From: CATOSP01 sp965205385
GTDB taxonomy: Bacteria; Chloroflexota; Dehalococcoidia; Lucifugimonadales; UBA3495
Length of the DNA stretch: 64,000 nt
NCBI GenBank assembly: GCA_965205385.1
Contig: CBDBGS010000008.1
Coordinates: forward strand, 1,860,001-1,924,000
Direction of reading: 5' to 3'
The translations under genes and the position numbers were made by a program. The notes below the pieces were generated by a model. That model was not told the DNA's origin and did no database searches. It was given only the letters and a program-made list of their open reading frames with translations. Positions 51,316 to 60,184 of this stretch are shown piece after piece. Numbering within the stretch: the stretch's first letter is position 1; each line of letters starts with the position of its first letter.

Positions 51316-52305
51316 CTAGTCTTCCTTCATGCCGAAGGGGACCACTCCGGGTAGCCACCACTTTTCCCAGCTATCGTCCACCCTGCTCTGGAAGTATTCA
51401 ATGTCTTCCTTAGTCAGATGGGCGAAGCGGCCCTGGCGCATGAGATAGTCCTCGATGGGCTTCCGCGTCCGGATACCGCGGGCGATGGCCCTGGAGGGGC
51501 CGTTCAGAATCACTTCGCCTTCGATGATCTCGTACTGGACCCACAGGCCGGTTTCGATCGCCAGCATCCCCAACTCGTGGGAGAACTTAGGATCGTAGTC
51601 CCATCCCTTGGGGCAAGGGTCGATGCTGTGGATGAAGGTTGGGCCACCGATGGTCAAGGCTCGGCGGATTTTGTTGTTGAAGTCCAGGCCGTAGGAGCCG
51701 CAGGCCGTGGCCACGTAGCGGCAGTCGGGGTGACCGGTGGCCAGCATGGGCGCCATGTTCTTCTTCCACCGCTTATTCATTATGCGGTGGACTTTTCCCG
51801 GAGGACTGAAGGTCGAATTCGCGCCCCACGGGGACCCGCCCGAGACCTGGATGTCGGTGTTGGCGTATGACTCGTTGTCGTACAAGAGGATTAGCAGGTT
51901 GTACTCGTCGTGCTGGAGGGCCGCCGAAATAGCGGAGAGACCCATGTCCATGCCGCCGCCGTCGCCGCAGAACGCGATGACGTTGATAGGCTCCTCCTTC
52001 ATCTTGCCCTTGCGCATCATGGAAGCCAACCCTGCGGCCGTGCCCGTGGCGGCGGAGCCGGACGACCCTAGCTGGGTATGCATCCACGGCACCACCCAAG
52101 GGGTGCTGTAGTAGGTGGTGTTTGCGACGTACATACAGCCGGTGCTGCCCAGTACGATGGTCCTAGGACCAGCGGCCTTGATCATCAGCCGCATCACTAG
52201 GGCGGATTCGCAGCCCTGGCAGGTGCGGTGACCGGAGGTGAATCCCTCCATCAACGGGATATTCTTGACCCCTCTAACCTGGGGAAGGTCTTGAACGGTG
52301 GTCAT
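51316..52305 (-). CDS. porB: Pyruvate:ferredoxin oxidoreductase, beta (TPP) subunit
   Basis: 329 residues. TPP- and cluster-binding features: GHRTCQGCESALV and VLGSTGCMYV supply the beginning of the cysteine set, IAFCGDGGGMDMG is the TPP motif, followed by LYDNESYANTDIQVSGG. It is last of three por genes, five bases after porA. The complex oxidatively decarboxylates pyruvate to acetyl-CoA, reducing ferredoxin, or runs in reverse. A related 2-oxo-acid specificity is possible, but the subunit set fits PorABGD. Confidence 0.92.
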   Translation of the reverse strand: MTTVQDLPQVRGVKNIPLMEGFTSGHRTCQGCESALVMRLMIKAAGPRTIVLGSTGCMYVANTTYYSTPWVVPWMHTQLGSSGSAATGTAAGLASMMRKGKMKEEPINVIAFCGDGGGMDMGLSAISAALQHDEYNLLILLYDNESYANTDIQVSGGSPWGANSTFSPPGKVHRIMNKRWKKNMAPMLATGHPDCRYVATACGSYGLDFNNKIRRALTIGGPTFIHSIDPCPKGWDYDPKFSHELGMLAIETGLWVQYEIIEGEVILNGPSRAIARGIRTRKPIEDYLMRQGRFAHLTKEDIEYFQSRVDDSWEKWWLPGVVPFGMKED

Positions 52306-52310
52306 AATCT

Positions 52311-53537
52311 CTACTCCCTCACACCTATCCAGGTGGTTTCCTGGTCTATTTTGCCAGTATCGACGGCCTTTTGGGTGATGTCAACCATTTCGTTGACATC
52401 GTTGACGTGGACCTCTCTACCTCCGAGGCCCGCGATGAAGTTGAGCATCAGCGGGTGGGACTCAAGCGGGTAGAGCGCTGACCGCAGTTCGTTGAACAAC
52501 ACGCCCCCGTAGGACGGCGAACCATAGGAATAGTCGCGGTCTACGACGCAGACGGCCTTACACCGTGACAGCGCCTCTCTGATTTCATCGGTGGCGAATG
52601 GACGGAAGAATTTGACCCGGAGGAAACCGATCTTCCGGCCCTGCTCCCTGAGGCGGCGAATGGCGACCCGTACCGGAAGCGCCAGCGTGCCCATACCTAC
52701 GATGACTATCTCGGCGTCTTCAGTCTCGTACTCCTCGATAAAGGGACTGGGGTCGCCGCGGCCGAAGAGACCCTTGAACTCTTCGTAGGCTTCCTTGATC
52801 ACGTCTACCGAGCGCCGCATCGCCTCGTCAGCCTGGCGCCGGATCTCCATAAGCCAGTCTTCGTTCACCTGTGGGGCAACGGTAATGGGGTTGTCCGGGT
52901 GAAGTTGCAGCCTGCCCCGGTCATACGGCGGCAGGTATTGCTGCACTTGCTGTGCTGCCGGGACGTTCACGATGGCCTGGGAGTGGGTAAGGAAGGAGCC
53001 ATCGCAGCTAAGGGCCATGGGGAGGAAGACTCGCGGGTCTTCGGCCACCCTGTAGGCCAATAGTGCGGTGTCGATGGCCTCCTGCGCCGTTGCGACCCAG
53101 TAGAGCATCCAACCCAGGTCCCTTACTGCCAGGGCATCGTTGTGCTCGACGCCGAACGCTCCGGGGTCATCGAGGGCCCTGTTCCCCACCATCGCCACTA
53201 CCGGCATGCGGAGTCCGGCGGTAACCGTGATGGCCTCGAAGGCGTAGAACCAGCCTACGCCGCTGGAGCCGCAGAAGGTCCTGGCGCCCACGGCGGAGGC
53301 GTGCTTAACGATCTCGAATTGGGAATGTTCGCTTTCCGCGACGATGAAGTCGCAGTCGAACGCGCCGTCGGCCTTCAGCCTGGCCACGTACTGCATCACA
53401 GTGTCGTATGGGCGGATTGGGTAGGCGGTGATCACGTCAACGTCGGCCAGGGCGCAGGCAATGGCAATGGCTTCGCTGCCGCTGATCAGCTCCTCCGTTT
53501 CCGATTGGAAAAGCGCGGGTTGCGCGGTTGAAGTCAT
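52311..53537 (-). CDS. porA: Pyruvate:ferredoxin oxidoreductase, alpha subunit
   Basis: 408 residues. SGSEAIAIACALADVDVITAYPIRP resembles the alpha-chain N-terminus, followed by FIVAESEHSQFEIVKHASAVGARTFCGSSGVG and an ALPVRVAIRRLREQGRKIGFLRVKFFRPF C-terminal transketolase-like domain. Its start codon overlaps the stop of the gamma-delta gene in a TAATG arrangement, indicating coupled translation. It carries the acceptor half of the TPP reaction site together with PorB. Confidence 0.92.
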   Translation of the reverse strand: MTSTAQPALFQSETEELISGSEAIAIACALADVDVITAYPIRPYDTVMQYVARLKADGAFDCDFIVAESEHSQFEIVKHASAVGARTFCGSSGVGWFYAFEAITVTAGLRMPVVAMVGNRALDDPGAFGVEHNDALAVRDLGWMLYWVATAQEAIDTALLAYRVAEDPRVFLPMALSCDGSFLTHSQAIVNVPAAQQVQQYLPPYDRGRLQLHPDNPITVAPQVNEDWLMEIRRQADEAMRRSVDVIKEAYEEFKGLFGRGDPSPFIEEYETEDAEIVIVGMGTLALPVRVAIRRLREQGRKIGFLRVKFFRPFATDEIREALSRCKAVCVVDRDYSYGSPSYGGVLFNELRSALYPLESHPLMLNFIAGLGGREVHVNDVNEMVDITQKAVDTGKIDQETTWIGVRE

Positions 53538-54688
53538 TAGTCCTCCACCGTGTTGGCTATCTCTTCAGTGTAACCCCCGACGTGATGGAAGCCGTGGGTC
53601 CTGGTGTCTTGCTTCTGCACTTCGATCAATTGGGTCATCCACTGATTGTAGCCATCCTTGTCTGCCTGCCAGGCCTCGTATTGGCTGTTGTTGTCGTTGA
53701 AGTTGGCCTCGGTGACCATTGTCACGCAGTCGGGTACGGGACACACCGCTTCGCATACGCCGCAGCCGCAACAAGAGTCCATGTTGGCGTCATACAGGCC
53801 GTCAGGCGTCACGTCGAAACAGGTGTCCGGGCACTGGAGCCAGCAGAGGGTGCACTTGATGCAGGTCTCGAAGTTGATCACCGGACGCATTGACCGGGTG
53901 CTGAACTTCTTGAACACAGAGTTACGTACAGGTTGATAGCCTTCCTCCCCGCCGCGGAAGCCGGTGCCCGGTTCGATGGCCCTGATCACCAGCCCCTCTT
54001 CCATGGTCTTCCATCCGGGAAGGTCGAACGAGAAGGGGGTCTCGGGGTTCCCTTCACCTGGTTCCACTGGCCGGACCGTGGCTAACTCGTAGGCCCGCCG
54101 GGCCGAGGCAACCTTGGTCTCGTTATCGAACTGGTCACGGATGGCCTCAAGCATGGAATCCAAGCTGACCAACTGGGGGCAGACGCTGCACAGGTTGCCC
54201 AGAATCCTCACGTCTGTATGGTCGTCTTTGTAGACCCATAGTCCGGAGAAACTGACCGTGCTCCTGATGATGGACAGGTTGTAGGGCGAGTCTTTCTGGT
54301 GCATGTCCTGAATCAGCGCATCGGACTCTTGGCGAGAAGTCACGATAAGAGTTCCGCCAGGCTTGGTGAGTTCGTTGATCGGCTGAAGTCCGTACCATGC
54401 CCATGATTCGACGCCCTTGCACATGGTGTCGTCGACGTTGATGGTGACGTCCACCTCGGAAGCCTCGTACCTGGCCAGGTTCTCTTCTAGCTCTTCGGCG
54501 TCGTCCGCAACCACCGCGAACTGCTTCGCCGGGATTCCATTGCGCTCCGGAGAGTCGCCGTAACGTCCGAAGGCTGTGCCGATCTTGCCCTCTTTCCTGG
54601 CGGCGAACACTATGGAGCGGACGATGTTCCGGGCCAGGGTCTTCTGGAAAATTCCCCGGTACACCACCTCCACAGCTACTGTGGCCAT
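53537..54688 (-). CDS. porG: Pyruvate:ferredoxin oxidoreductase, fused gamma-delta subunit
   Basis: 383 residues, GGGAGG site before the ATG. The N-terminal ~190 residues are the gamma domain (VVYRGIFQKTLARNIVRSIVFAARKEGK...). The C-terminal ~120 residues are a two-cluster ferredoxin-like delta domain with CIKCTLCWLQCPDTC and CCGCGVCEAVCPVPDC, two 4Fe-4S motifs. PorG and PorD are separate in many anaerobes and fused here. It passes electrons from the TPP centre to ferredoxin. First por gene, 65 bases after the regulator gene on the same strand. Confidence 0.92.
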   Translation of the reverse strand: MATVAVEVVYRGIFQKTLARNIVRSIVFAARKEGKIGTAFGRYGDSPERNGIPAKQFAVVADDAEELEENLARYEASEVDVTINVDDTMCKGVESWAWYGLQPINELTKPGGTLIVTSRQESDALIQDMHQKDSPYNLSIIRSTVSFSGLWVYKDDHTDVRILGNLCSVCPQLVSLDSMLEAIRDQFDNETKVASARRAYELATVRPVEPGEGNPETPFSFDLPGWKTMEEGLVIRAIEPGTGFRGGEEGYQPVRNSVFKKFSTRSMRPVINFETCIKCTLCWLQCPDTCFDVTPDGLYDANMDSCCGCGVCEAVCPVPDCVTMVTEANFNDNNSQYEAWQADKDGYNQWMTQLIEVQKQDTRTHGFHHVGGYTEEIANTVED

Positions 54689-54753
54689 ATTGGTACCTCC
54701 CTATGATGTTTTCGTTAGATTTGTGAGTCCTGGAAATCCGGAGTTGGCGGCGG

Positions 54754-55542
54754 TCAGCCGCCCTCCGTGTCCAGGGCCCCCATGCCGGTCAGCGCGTTGT
54801 CGGCCCGCGCGGGTTGACCGGAAGAGGGGCCGTGTTGATGCTCGGATACGTTTGACGGTTCGACGACGGTCAAGTGGTGCTCCATGGCGTTCCTCGCGCC
54901 TTCGGTATCGCCTGACCGCACCATCCGGAGGATGCGGCGGTGCGACTCCAGGGAGCGGGTAGCCCTGCCCGGGGCCTGCATCGACTGGTCCCTGGACTGG
55001 CGGAGGATGTCTTCGACTGCGCTAACGACCTTGACCAGAGCGGAATTATGGGTTGCCGACGCCAGGGCGAAGTGGAAGGCCGTGTCGGCGTCGACGCCGC
55101 TTCCTCCCTCGGTTATCTGACGCTCCTGGTCCGTGAGAATCGCCTCGAGGTCCTGTACTTCCTGGGCACTGGCCCGTTGGGCGGCGACGGCGGCTATCTG
55201 GGGTTCCAGGAGGTGGCGCATCTCGAAGATGTCCTTCAGGGTTTCCGTGCCGCCACTGAGGGTGGAGGCGATGAGGGAGACCAGGGACTCGAGGTTGTCG
55301 GTTTCGATAAACGTCCCCGACCCCCGCTTGCTAATCACCAGACCCTGCAACTCCAAAGACCTGATGGCCTCACGCACCGAGCTGCGGCTGACCTGGAGCT
55401 GTTCGGCCAGCAGACGTTCCGAGGGAAGCCGTTCGCCAGGCTTAAGCACTCCGTCACGGATGAGGGAGCGGAAGCGCTCAACTAGGACGTGGTGCACCCG
55501 TTTCGCCTGGGCAGGAGGTGTTGTGTGTGTAGTGTCAGGCAA
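54754..55542 (-). CDS. GntR/FadR-family transcriptional regulator, PdhR-like
   Basis: About 262 residues. N-terminal winged helix: LVERFRSLIRDGVLKPGERL, then LAEQLQVSRSSVREAIRSLE and GLVISKRGSGTFI; C-terminal all-helical FCD domain (FEMRHLLEPQIAAVAAQRA, DADTAFHFALASATHNSALV, SHRRILRMVRSGD). The frame is open to GTG at 55572, but that codon overlaps the -10 box, so I place the start downstream at TTG 55542; GTG 55497 is an alternative. It leads an operon with porGD-porA-porB and has PdhR-type operator sequences at its own promoter, so autoregulation in response to pyruvate or a related acid is likely. Confidence 0.85.
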   Translation of the reverse strand: MPDTTHTTPPAQAKRVHHVLVERFRSLIRDGVLKPGERLPSERLLAEQLQVSRSSVREAIRSLELQGLVISKRGSGTFIETDNLESLVSLIASTLSGGTETLKDIFEMRHLLEPQIAAVAAQRASAQEVQDLEAILTDQERQITEGGSGVDADTAFHFALASATHNSALVKVVSAVEDILRQSRDQSMQAPGRATRSLESHRRILRMVRSGDTEGARNAMEHHLTVVEPSNVSEHQHGPSSGQPARADNALTGMGALDTEGG

Positions 55543-55543
55543 G

Positions 55544-55554
55544 TGGTCAGACCA
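55544..55554 (-). promoter_or_regulatory. PdhR/FadR-type operator downstream of the transcription start
   Basis: Minus strand TGGTCTGACCA, a perfect palindrome around a central base, in the context AATTGGTCTGACCACTT. This fits the known E. coli PdhR box (ATTGGTNNNACCAAT) closely. Confidence 0.65.
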
Positions 55555-55570
55555 ATTTAAGATTGAGCAC

Positions 55571-55598
55571 ATTATACACGCCGGTCAGACCTTGTCAA
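55571..55598 (-). promoter_or_regulatory. Consensus promoter of the regulator-por operon
   Basis: Minus strand: perfect TTGACA (55598-55593), 16-base spacer, perfect TATAAT (55576-55571). It is the strongest sigma70-type match in the window. The operator half-sites GGTCTGACC lie in the spacer. Confidence 0.8.
55583..55591 (-). promoter_or_regulatory. Second PdhR/FadR-type operator between -35 and -10
   Basis: Minus strand GGTCTGACC, the same core as the downstream site, in the promoter spacer. The centres of the two sites are 38 bases apart, which would permit cooperative repression. Confidence 0.6.
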
Positions 55599-55737
55599 GA
55601 ACGGCCAGATATAGCTCCGGGGTCCTTCAGTTTTCACGGTCAATAACCGATGTAGCGGCCAACCCCGCTCGTCCTGAGTGGATACGGCGACTATCGAATG
55701 CCCGTATCGAATGCCCATGAGCAGAGGAGAGCATTGT

Positions 55738-55766
55738 TTGACAACGTCTATTGCGCTTCCCATCAT
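55738..55766 (+). promoter_or_regulatory. Probable promoter of the NfeD-slipin operon
   Basis: TTGACA at 55738-55743, a 17-base spacer and CATCAT (55761-55766), a weaker -10. It overlaps the far-upstream in-frame ATG of the NfeD gene, which supports the later start at 55814. Confidence 0.4.
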
Positions 55767-55813
55767 ATAGATGGACGCTTGCCAGGTACTCAGACCGTTT
55801 TCGAGAGGCCGCG

Positions 55814-57160
55814 ATGTGTCTGTCCACCCGCTTACGCGCCGTGTTAATCATTCTTTGCCTGGTGTCCTTTTCATTAGGACTCATCGGGCCTCACTTGGCC
55901 CGCGCCGAGACCGGGCATGTCCTAGTCATGGAGGTTGAAGGCGTGATCAACCCGGTCGCGGAACGTTTCATCTCCCGAGCCCTGGAACAAGCCGAAGTCG
56001 ATGGCGCGGCCTTGCTCGTCATTCGACTCGATACGCCAGGCGGCCTGCTGGAATCAACGCGCAACATCGTTGAGGACCTCTTAGCCGCGCCGGTCCCAGT
56101 TGCGGTCTATGTATCGCCGCCGGGGGCACGGGCTGGTTCCGCCGGGACCTTCATCACCGCCGCGGCCCACTTCGCGGCGATGGCCCCCGGCACCAACATC
56201 GGAGCGGCCACTCCGGTCTCATCAACCGGCGAAAATATCCCGGAAACCCTGGCCAGCAAAGTCGAGAACGATGCCGCGGCATTGATTCGCAGCATCGCCC
56301 AGGAGCGAGGGCGAAACGAAAAAATGCTGGAACAGACCGTCTTGACCGCGGCTTCTTATAGCGCGAAAGAGGCGGTAGACCTGAACGTCGTTGACCTGAT
56401 CGCCGATGATCTGGAAGAATTGTTGGAGATGCTGGAAGGGAGGCGGGCCGAGACTCTTTCGGGAACGAGAACGATGCGCCTTGAAGGACTGGCGATTCGA
56501 GAATTCTCCAAAAATCCCTTGGAGCGGTTCCTGGAGTTTATTTCCAATCCAAACGTCTCATTCATATTACTCACGGTCGGTGGACTAGGAGTGATAATCG
56601 AGCTGTTCAGTCCCGGTCTAGTCGGACCAGGAGTGGTAGGCGTTGTCTGCTTACTGCTTGCGTTTCTCGCCCTTGGCAACCTACCTGTCAACTGGGTTGG
56701 GGTTGCCTTGGTCTTACTCGCGATAGTGCTGGTGTTCTTGGAAGTGCAGGTCTCGGGACTTGGCGTGCTGGGGGTCGCGGCGGTCATAAGTTTCGTCATC
56801 GGAGGGTTCCTATTGTTCACGCAATTTGGAGACGTTTCCCCGACGCTACCGAAGATCTCTGTCAATTATTGGTTGCTTGGTGGAATGGGAGTGACCTTCG
56901 CATTTGCCGTCTTATATGTCGGCCGGCTGATCGTGCAATCACGGCACGATACGCTTCAGCCAACCACCAACTCGCTATTGGGGAAAGTGGGTGTGGTGGT
57001 CAGCCCATTGCAGCCCAGAGGACTTGTGCGGCTGGGTGACGAAAGCTGGACAGCAGTGAGCGACGGTGGTAGCGTAATTGATATGGACGAACCGGTGATT
57101 GTCATCGACGTTAATGGCGTAGTCCTAACTGTGATATCCTTGGACTCTACCGAAATCTGA
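55814..57160 (+). CDS. NfeD-family membrane-bound serine protease
   Basis: 448 residues from ATG at 55814 (GAGAGG upstream; the signal peptide then starts directly, LRAVLIILCLVSFSLGLIGP). The ClpP/SppA-like protease domain spans about residues 30-235: LDTPGGLLESTR, then PPGARAGSAGTFI with the nucleophilic Ser, and SKVENDAAALI with the general-base Lys. Then come several membrane spans (~260-375) and a C-terminal OB-fold NfeD domain (LLGKVGVVVSPLQPRGLVRLGDESW). It cleaves membrane-associated stomatin-like partners in known cases; the slipin gene follows 26 bases downstream. Confidence 0.92.
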   Translation: MCLSTRLRAVLIILCLVSFSLGLIGPHLARAETGHVLVMEVEGVINPVAERFISRALEQAEVDGAALLVIRLDTPGGLLESTRNIVEDLLAAPVPVAVYVSPPGARAGSAGTFITAAAHFAAMAPGTNIGAATPVSSTGENIPETLASKVENDAAALIRSIAQERGRNEKMLEQTVLTAASYSAKEAVDLNVVDLIADDLEELLEMLEGRRAETLSGTRTMRLEGLAIREFSKNPLERFLEFISNPNVSFILLTVGGLGVIIELFSPGLVGPGVVGVVCLLLAFLALGNLPVNWVGVALVLLAIVLVFLEVQVSGLGVLGVAAVISFVIGGFLLFTQFGDVSPTLPKISVNYWLLGGMGVTFAFAVLYVGRLIVQSRHDTLQPTTNSLLGKVGVVVSPLQPRGLVRLGDESWTAVSDGGSVIDMDEPVIVIDVNGVVLTVISLDSTEI

Positions 57161-57186
57161 AATCTATCGGGCCTTGGGAGGCGAAA

Positions 57187-58062
57187 ATGGCAACGGGCAT
57201 CGTCATAGTCAAACAGTACGAACGGATGGTGGTCCTGAAATTTGGCCGGTTCGCCACCGTGGCGCAACCAGGGTTCCGGTTCCTTCTGCCCTTCGTGTAT
57301 ACAGGCCGGGTCGTGGATACCCGTGAGCAGGTGGACCGGGTGCCGACCCAAAAATACATCACAAGGGACAACGTGGTTGTGGACCTGGACTTCGTGCTTT
57401 ACTACCGAGTCCTGGAGGACCAGGCTGACCGGGCCGTGCTACAGGTGGCGGACCATGGTTCGGCGGTGCGAAACCTGGCGGTCGCGGAGCTCAGGTCCAT
57501 CATCGGAAACATTACCCTGGCCGACGCCCTGGCCGAGAGGGAGAGGATTCAGAACCAGCTACAGGTTGCCCTGGACGAGAACACGGGCCGATGGGGCGTC
57601 AAAGTGCAGGGAGTAGCCGTCAACGAAATCGACCCTCCCCCCGGAGTGAAACAAGCGATGGAGCGGGAAAAGTCCGCCGCCGCCATCAAGACCGCGGATA
57701 TCACCGAGTCCGAGGGACAGCGGCAGGCGCAGATCAACCGGGCCGAGGGAGAGAAGCAAGCGGAAATCCTCAAGGCCGAGGGGGACCGTCAGGCGGAGAT
57801 CCTACAGGCGGAAGGCGATCAGCAGGCCCAGATATTGCGGGCTCAGGGCTTCAGCGACGCTCTTGACCGGATCTTCCAGGTGGCCAATACCGTAGACTCC
57901 AAGACCATGAGCCTTCAGTACTTCGATACCTTGAAATCACTGGGCGCCAGCCCATCCACCAAGTGGATATTTCCCATGGAGTTTACTTCGATGCTGTCGC
58001 CCTTGTTGCGGATGGGTAACGGGGGACAGGAGAATTCCGAGGAGAACTCCAACTCCGGCTAG
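57187..58062 (+). CDS. SPFH/stomatin-like slipin
   Basis: 291 residues; GGGAGG site before the ATG. SPFH domain: IVIVKQYERMVVLKFGRFATV, a RVVDTREQVDRVPTQKYITRDNV segment, VVVDLDFVLYYRV and ALAERERIQNQLQVALDENTGRWGVKVQGVAVNEID. It ends in a long Ala/Glu/Gln-rich coiled coil with a repeated (R)AEG(D/E)(K/R/Q)QA(E/Q)IL unit. It lacks an obvious N-terminal membrane hairpin, unlike most slipins. NfeD plus slipin is a widespread membrane-quality-control pair. Confidence 0.92.
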   Translation: MATGIVIVKQYERMVVLKFGRFATVAQPGFRFLLPFVYTGRVVDTREQVDRVPTQKYITRDNVVVDLDFVLYYRVLEDQADRAVLQVADHGSAVRNLAVAELRSIIGNITLADALAERERIQNQLQVALDENTGRWGVKVQGVAVNEIDPPPGVKQAMEREKSAAAIKTADITESEGQRQAQINRAEGEKQAEILKAEGDRQAEILQAEGDQQAQILRAQGFSDALDRIFQVANTVDSKTMSLQYFDTLKSLGASPSTKWIFPMEFTSMLSPLLRMGNGGQENSEENSNSG

Positions 58063-58089
58063 AGGCATACGGGGCGATCTGTTGGTAAT

Positions 58090-58111
58090 GGCCGCCCGCT
58101 GCCGGGCGGCC
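58090..58111. terminator. Hairpin between convergent genes
   Basis: Perfect nine-base stem GGCCGCCCG / CGGGCGGCC with a four-base loop, between the end of the slipin gene and the end of the minus-strand DUF429 gene. It lacks a T run and may act for both strands. Confidence 0.5.
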
Positions 58112-58127
58112 GAAGCGCTTCCCGGTC

Positions 58128-58763
58128 CTACCTGGGCAGGCGAGGCAATACGACCCAACCTTCATCTTCGGTACCAAGGGAGTCCGTTTCTTCCTGGTGG
58201 TGCAGTAGTCCGGTGTATGCGTTGAGAATCGCGTTGCATCGGTTCCCGTCCAGGGACTTCAGGTGAGGGTCCAGGCCGTCCACCAACGGGCTCAGATGGT
58301 CCTTCATGAATGGCAGGGTTTCGGGGCTCTTCTTGGGTGGAATGCCGTCACCGAACAGGATCACCTTGGACCCGTGGGGGTATACCTCGATCACCTTGTG
58401 CCCCCTACTCCGAAGCTGATTGGCGACTGTAATGCCCCGGTAGATCAACGTCCTCATGATTGACCGCTTGTTAGTAAAGAAGCAGCTTATCTTCATCCGG
58501 GCGAGTTCCATCTCCGCCTGACGCCCCTTGGATTGAGGGATATCTGTCTCGCAGGGGCAGGTGGCCTCCAAGCAGCAAAGTCCCTTGGGCAGGCTGAGAG
58601 GGGACCCAATCGCTATGAGACTGGACTGGTCTTTCTTCCCGATGCCGGCGATCTCCTCGTCCTGGCTCATGGAGGCGAGGGAGCAAAGGCGGCCATCGTG
58701 GTCAAGTACCGCTACAGAGGTTGGCCGAGTAGGTGAGGCTCTAAGATCCACCCCAAAGATCAT
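58128..58763 (-). CDS. DUF429-family protein
   Basis: 211 residues from ATG at 58763, preceded by GGAGAG; a longer open frame upstream overlaps the meaB gene and is rejected. Starts MIFGVDLRASPTRPTSVAVLD, like the RNase H-like fold start of DUF429 proteins. It has SLIAIGSPLSLPKG, then CRETD-like ATCPCETDIPQ, IYRGITVANQLRSRGHKVIEVYPHGSK and GNRCNAILNAYTG, which are family landmarks. The first segment normally ends GIDxP; here IGSPLSLP replaces the acidic residue. The function is unknown; a nuclease-like fold is suggested for the family. Confidence 0.8.
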   Translation of the reverse strand: MIFGVDLRASPTRPTSVAVLDHDGRLCSLASMSQDEEIAGIGKKDQSSLIAIGSPLSLPKGLCCLEATCPCETDIPQSKGRQAEMELARMKISCFFTNKRSIMRTLIYRGITVANQLRSRGHKVIEVYPHGSKVILFGDGIPPKKSPETLPFMKDHLSPLVDGLDPHLKSLDGNRCNAILNAYTGLLHHQEETDSLGTEDEGWVVLPRLPR

Positions 58764-58834
58764 ATCGTCTCTCCGCGTGATGCTAATTATGGGAAAGCGT
58801 GGACTAGTCCGGGGACCAGGCTGGCCGACGACGG

Positions 58835-59815
58835 TCAGCCTTCCCGCGGGGCCTGGGGGGTAGTCCAATGGACCGGCCCCTTGGAAGAAGCAAGGAATTC
58901 GAGGGCGGACGAATATGGTTCCGCCGCTCCGTTTGCGATCTGCTCCAGGGTCGCGATCAGTTCCGGGTCGGCTTCTAGCAACGCTCTGAGCCGCCAGCCC
59001 AATTCTTCGTGGACAGTCTCAACGAACTCAGCCTTCCGCCGTTCGGTCCGTTTCCGGTCCAACTCTCCGGAACCGTTGATGTAGTCCCGGTGTTCCTGGA
59101 CTTTATTCCAGAGTTCCGGGATTCCTTCGCCCGATTGGGCCTGGGTCAGGACCACTGGAGGGAGCCAGGTTGGGTGAGTGGGTCCGATCCTGAGCATCGC
59201 GGTAATGGCCGCCGCTATCTGGTTGGCGCCTTGGCGGTCTGCTTTGTTGACCACGTAGATGTCGGCGATCTCCATGATCCCCGCCTTCAGGGCTTGTATT
59301 GCGTCTCCTGACTCGGGGGTTGTGGCCACCAGGACTGTATCCGCGACCCCCATAATTCCCAACTCCGTCTGTCCAACACCCACAGTTTCGACCAACACGA
59401 CATCGTTATTGGCGGCGTCAAGCAGTCTGGCCATGCCCTTCACGATCCGAGGGAGCCCACCGGATTGTCCTCTCGTAGCCACGCTGCGGATGAATACGCC
59501 CGGGTCGAGATAATGGCGCTGCATTCTGATGCGATCGCCGAGCAATGCCCCACCTGAATAGGGGCTCGTGGGGTCCACCCCCAGGACTCCCACGGTCTTG
59601 CCCTCCCGCCTCAGGACTCCGGTAAGCTGGTCGACTATGGTGCTTTTCCCAGCGCCCGGGGGACCCGTGATGCCAATGGTGTAAGCCGCCCCGGTGTGGC
59701 GGTCTACCTCTTCGAGAATCTCAGAGGCTGAGGGGTCTCCGCTCTCGAGTTGAGAGAGGACCCTCGACAGCACTCGCCTGTCTCCGGCCAAAAGCCTCCT
59801 GGATACTTCAATCAT
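58835..59815 (-). CDS. meaB: MeaB/ArgK-type G3E GTPase
   Basis: 326 residues. Walker A GPPGAGKST, a switch region GVDPTSPYSGGALLGDRIRMQ, the VETVGVGQTE Walker B region and the base-recognition NKAD are all visible. MeaB loads and protects adenosylcobalamin-dependent methylmalonyl-CoA mutase. The mutase is not in the window; propionyl/methylmalonyl-CoA metabolism would be consistent with the acyl-CoA carboxylase and CoA-transferases nearby. Confidence 0.92.
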   Translation of the reverse strand: MIEVSRRLLAGDRRVLSRVLSQLESGDPSASEILEEVDRHTGAAYTIGITGPPGAGKSTIVDQLTGVLRREGKTVGVLGVDPTSPYSGGALLGDRIRMQRHYLDPGVFIRSVATRGQSGGLPRIVKGMARLLDAANNDVVLVETVGVGQTELGIMGVADTVLVATTPESGDAIQALKAGIMEIADIYVVNKADRQGANQIAAAITAMLRIGPTHPTWLPPVVLTQAQSGEGIPELWNKVQEHRDYINGSGELDRKRTERRKAEFVETVHEELGWRLRALLEADPELIATLEQIANGAAEPYSSALEFLASSKGPVHWTTPQAPREG

Positions 59816-60184
59816 GGTTGGGGGCTCTTGCGCGAGCTAGATGAGCGCCGACCGCCTATACTTGGGTTTGTGACGAATTTAGCATTACCCGTAGGCGTGG
59901 TCAAGGGCGAAATCCGAGCGTGGATAGGTCGGAAAATGCGTGGATAACTCATTATGTGAAGCGGGTTCCGTAGCACCCGCCCATGCGGCAAGTGCCTCTC
60001 TTCGTTAACAGGCAGTTAATAATCTGACGGGTATCGTCGGGCCATTTTGATAATCAAATCGTAGAGACTCGCATAATTCGTCCGCGGTCCAATCAAACGA
60101 AGACCATTCCGGTCCGTACCGACCGAATACGGAAGACGATTCACGCTGAATTCCGAGGTCAGGGACGGACTAGTAGACGCCGGG
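59816..60184. other. Intergenic stretch with an unrecognised minus-strand frame
   Basis: 369 bases between the meaB start and the end of the next minus-strand gene. A 68-codon minus frame at 60016-60222 (FSVNRLPYSVGTDRNGLRLI, then YDLIIKMARRYPSDY) overlaps the end of the CysRS fusion gene by 38 bases. It is not recognised and lacks support. Confidence 0.35.

Noticed and set aside
55751..55813. Upstream ATG for the NfeD gene
   Set aside because: It would overlap the likely promoter and place 21 non-hydrophobic residues before the signal peptide; the ATG at 55814 has a ribosome site.
58764..58868. 35-codon N-terminal extension of the DUF429 protein
   Set aside because: It overlaps the 3' end of meaB and precedes the conserved start MIFGVDLR, which has its own ribosome site.
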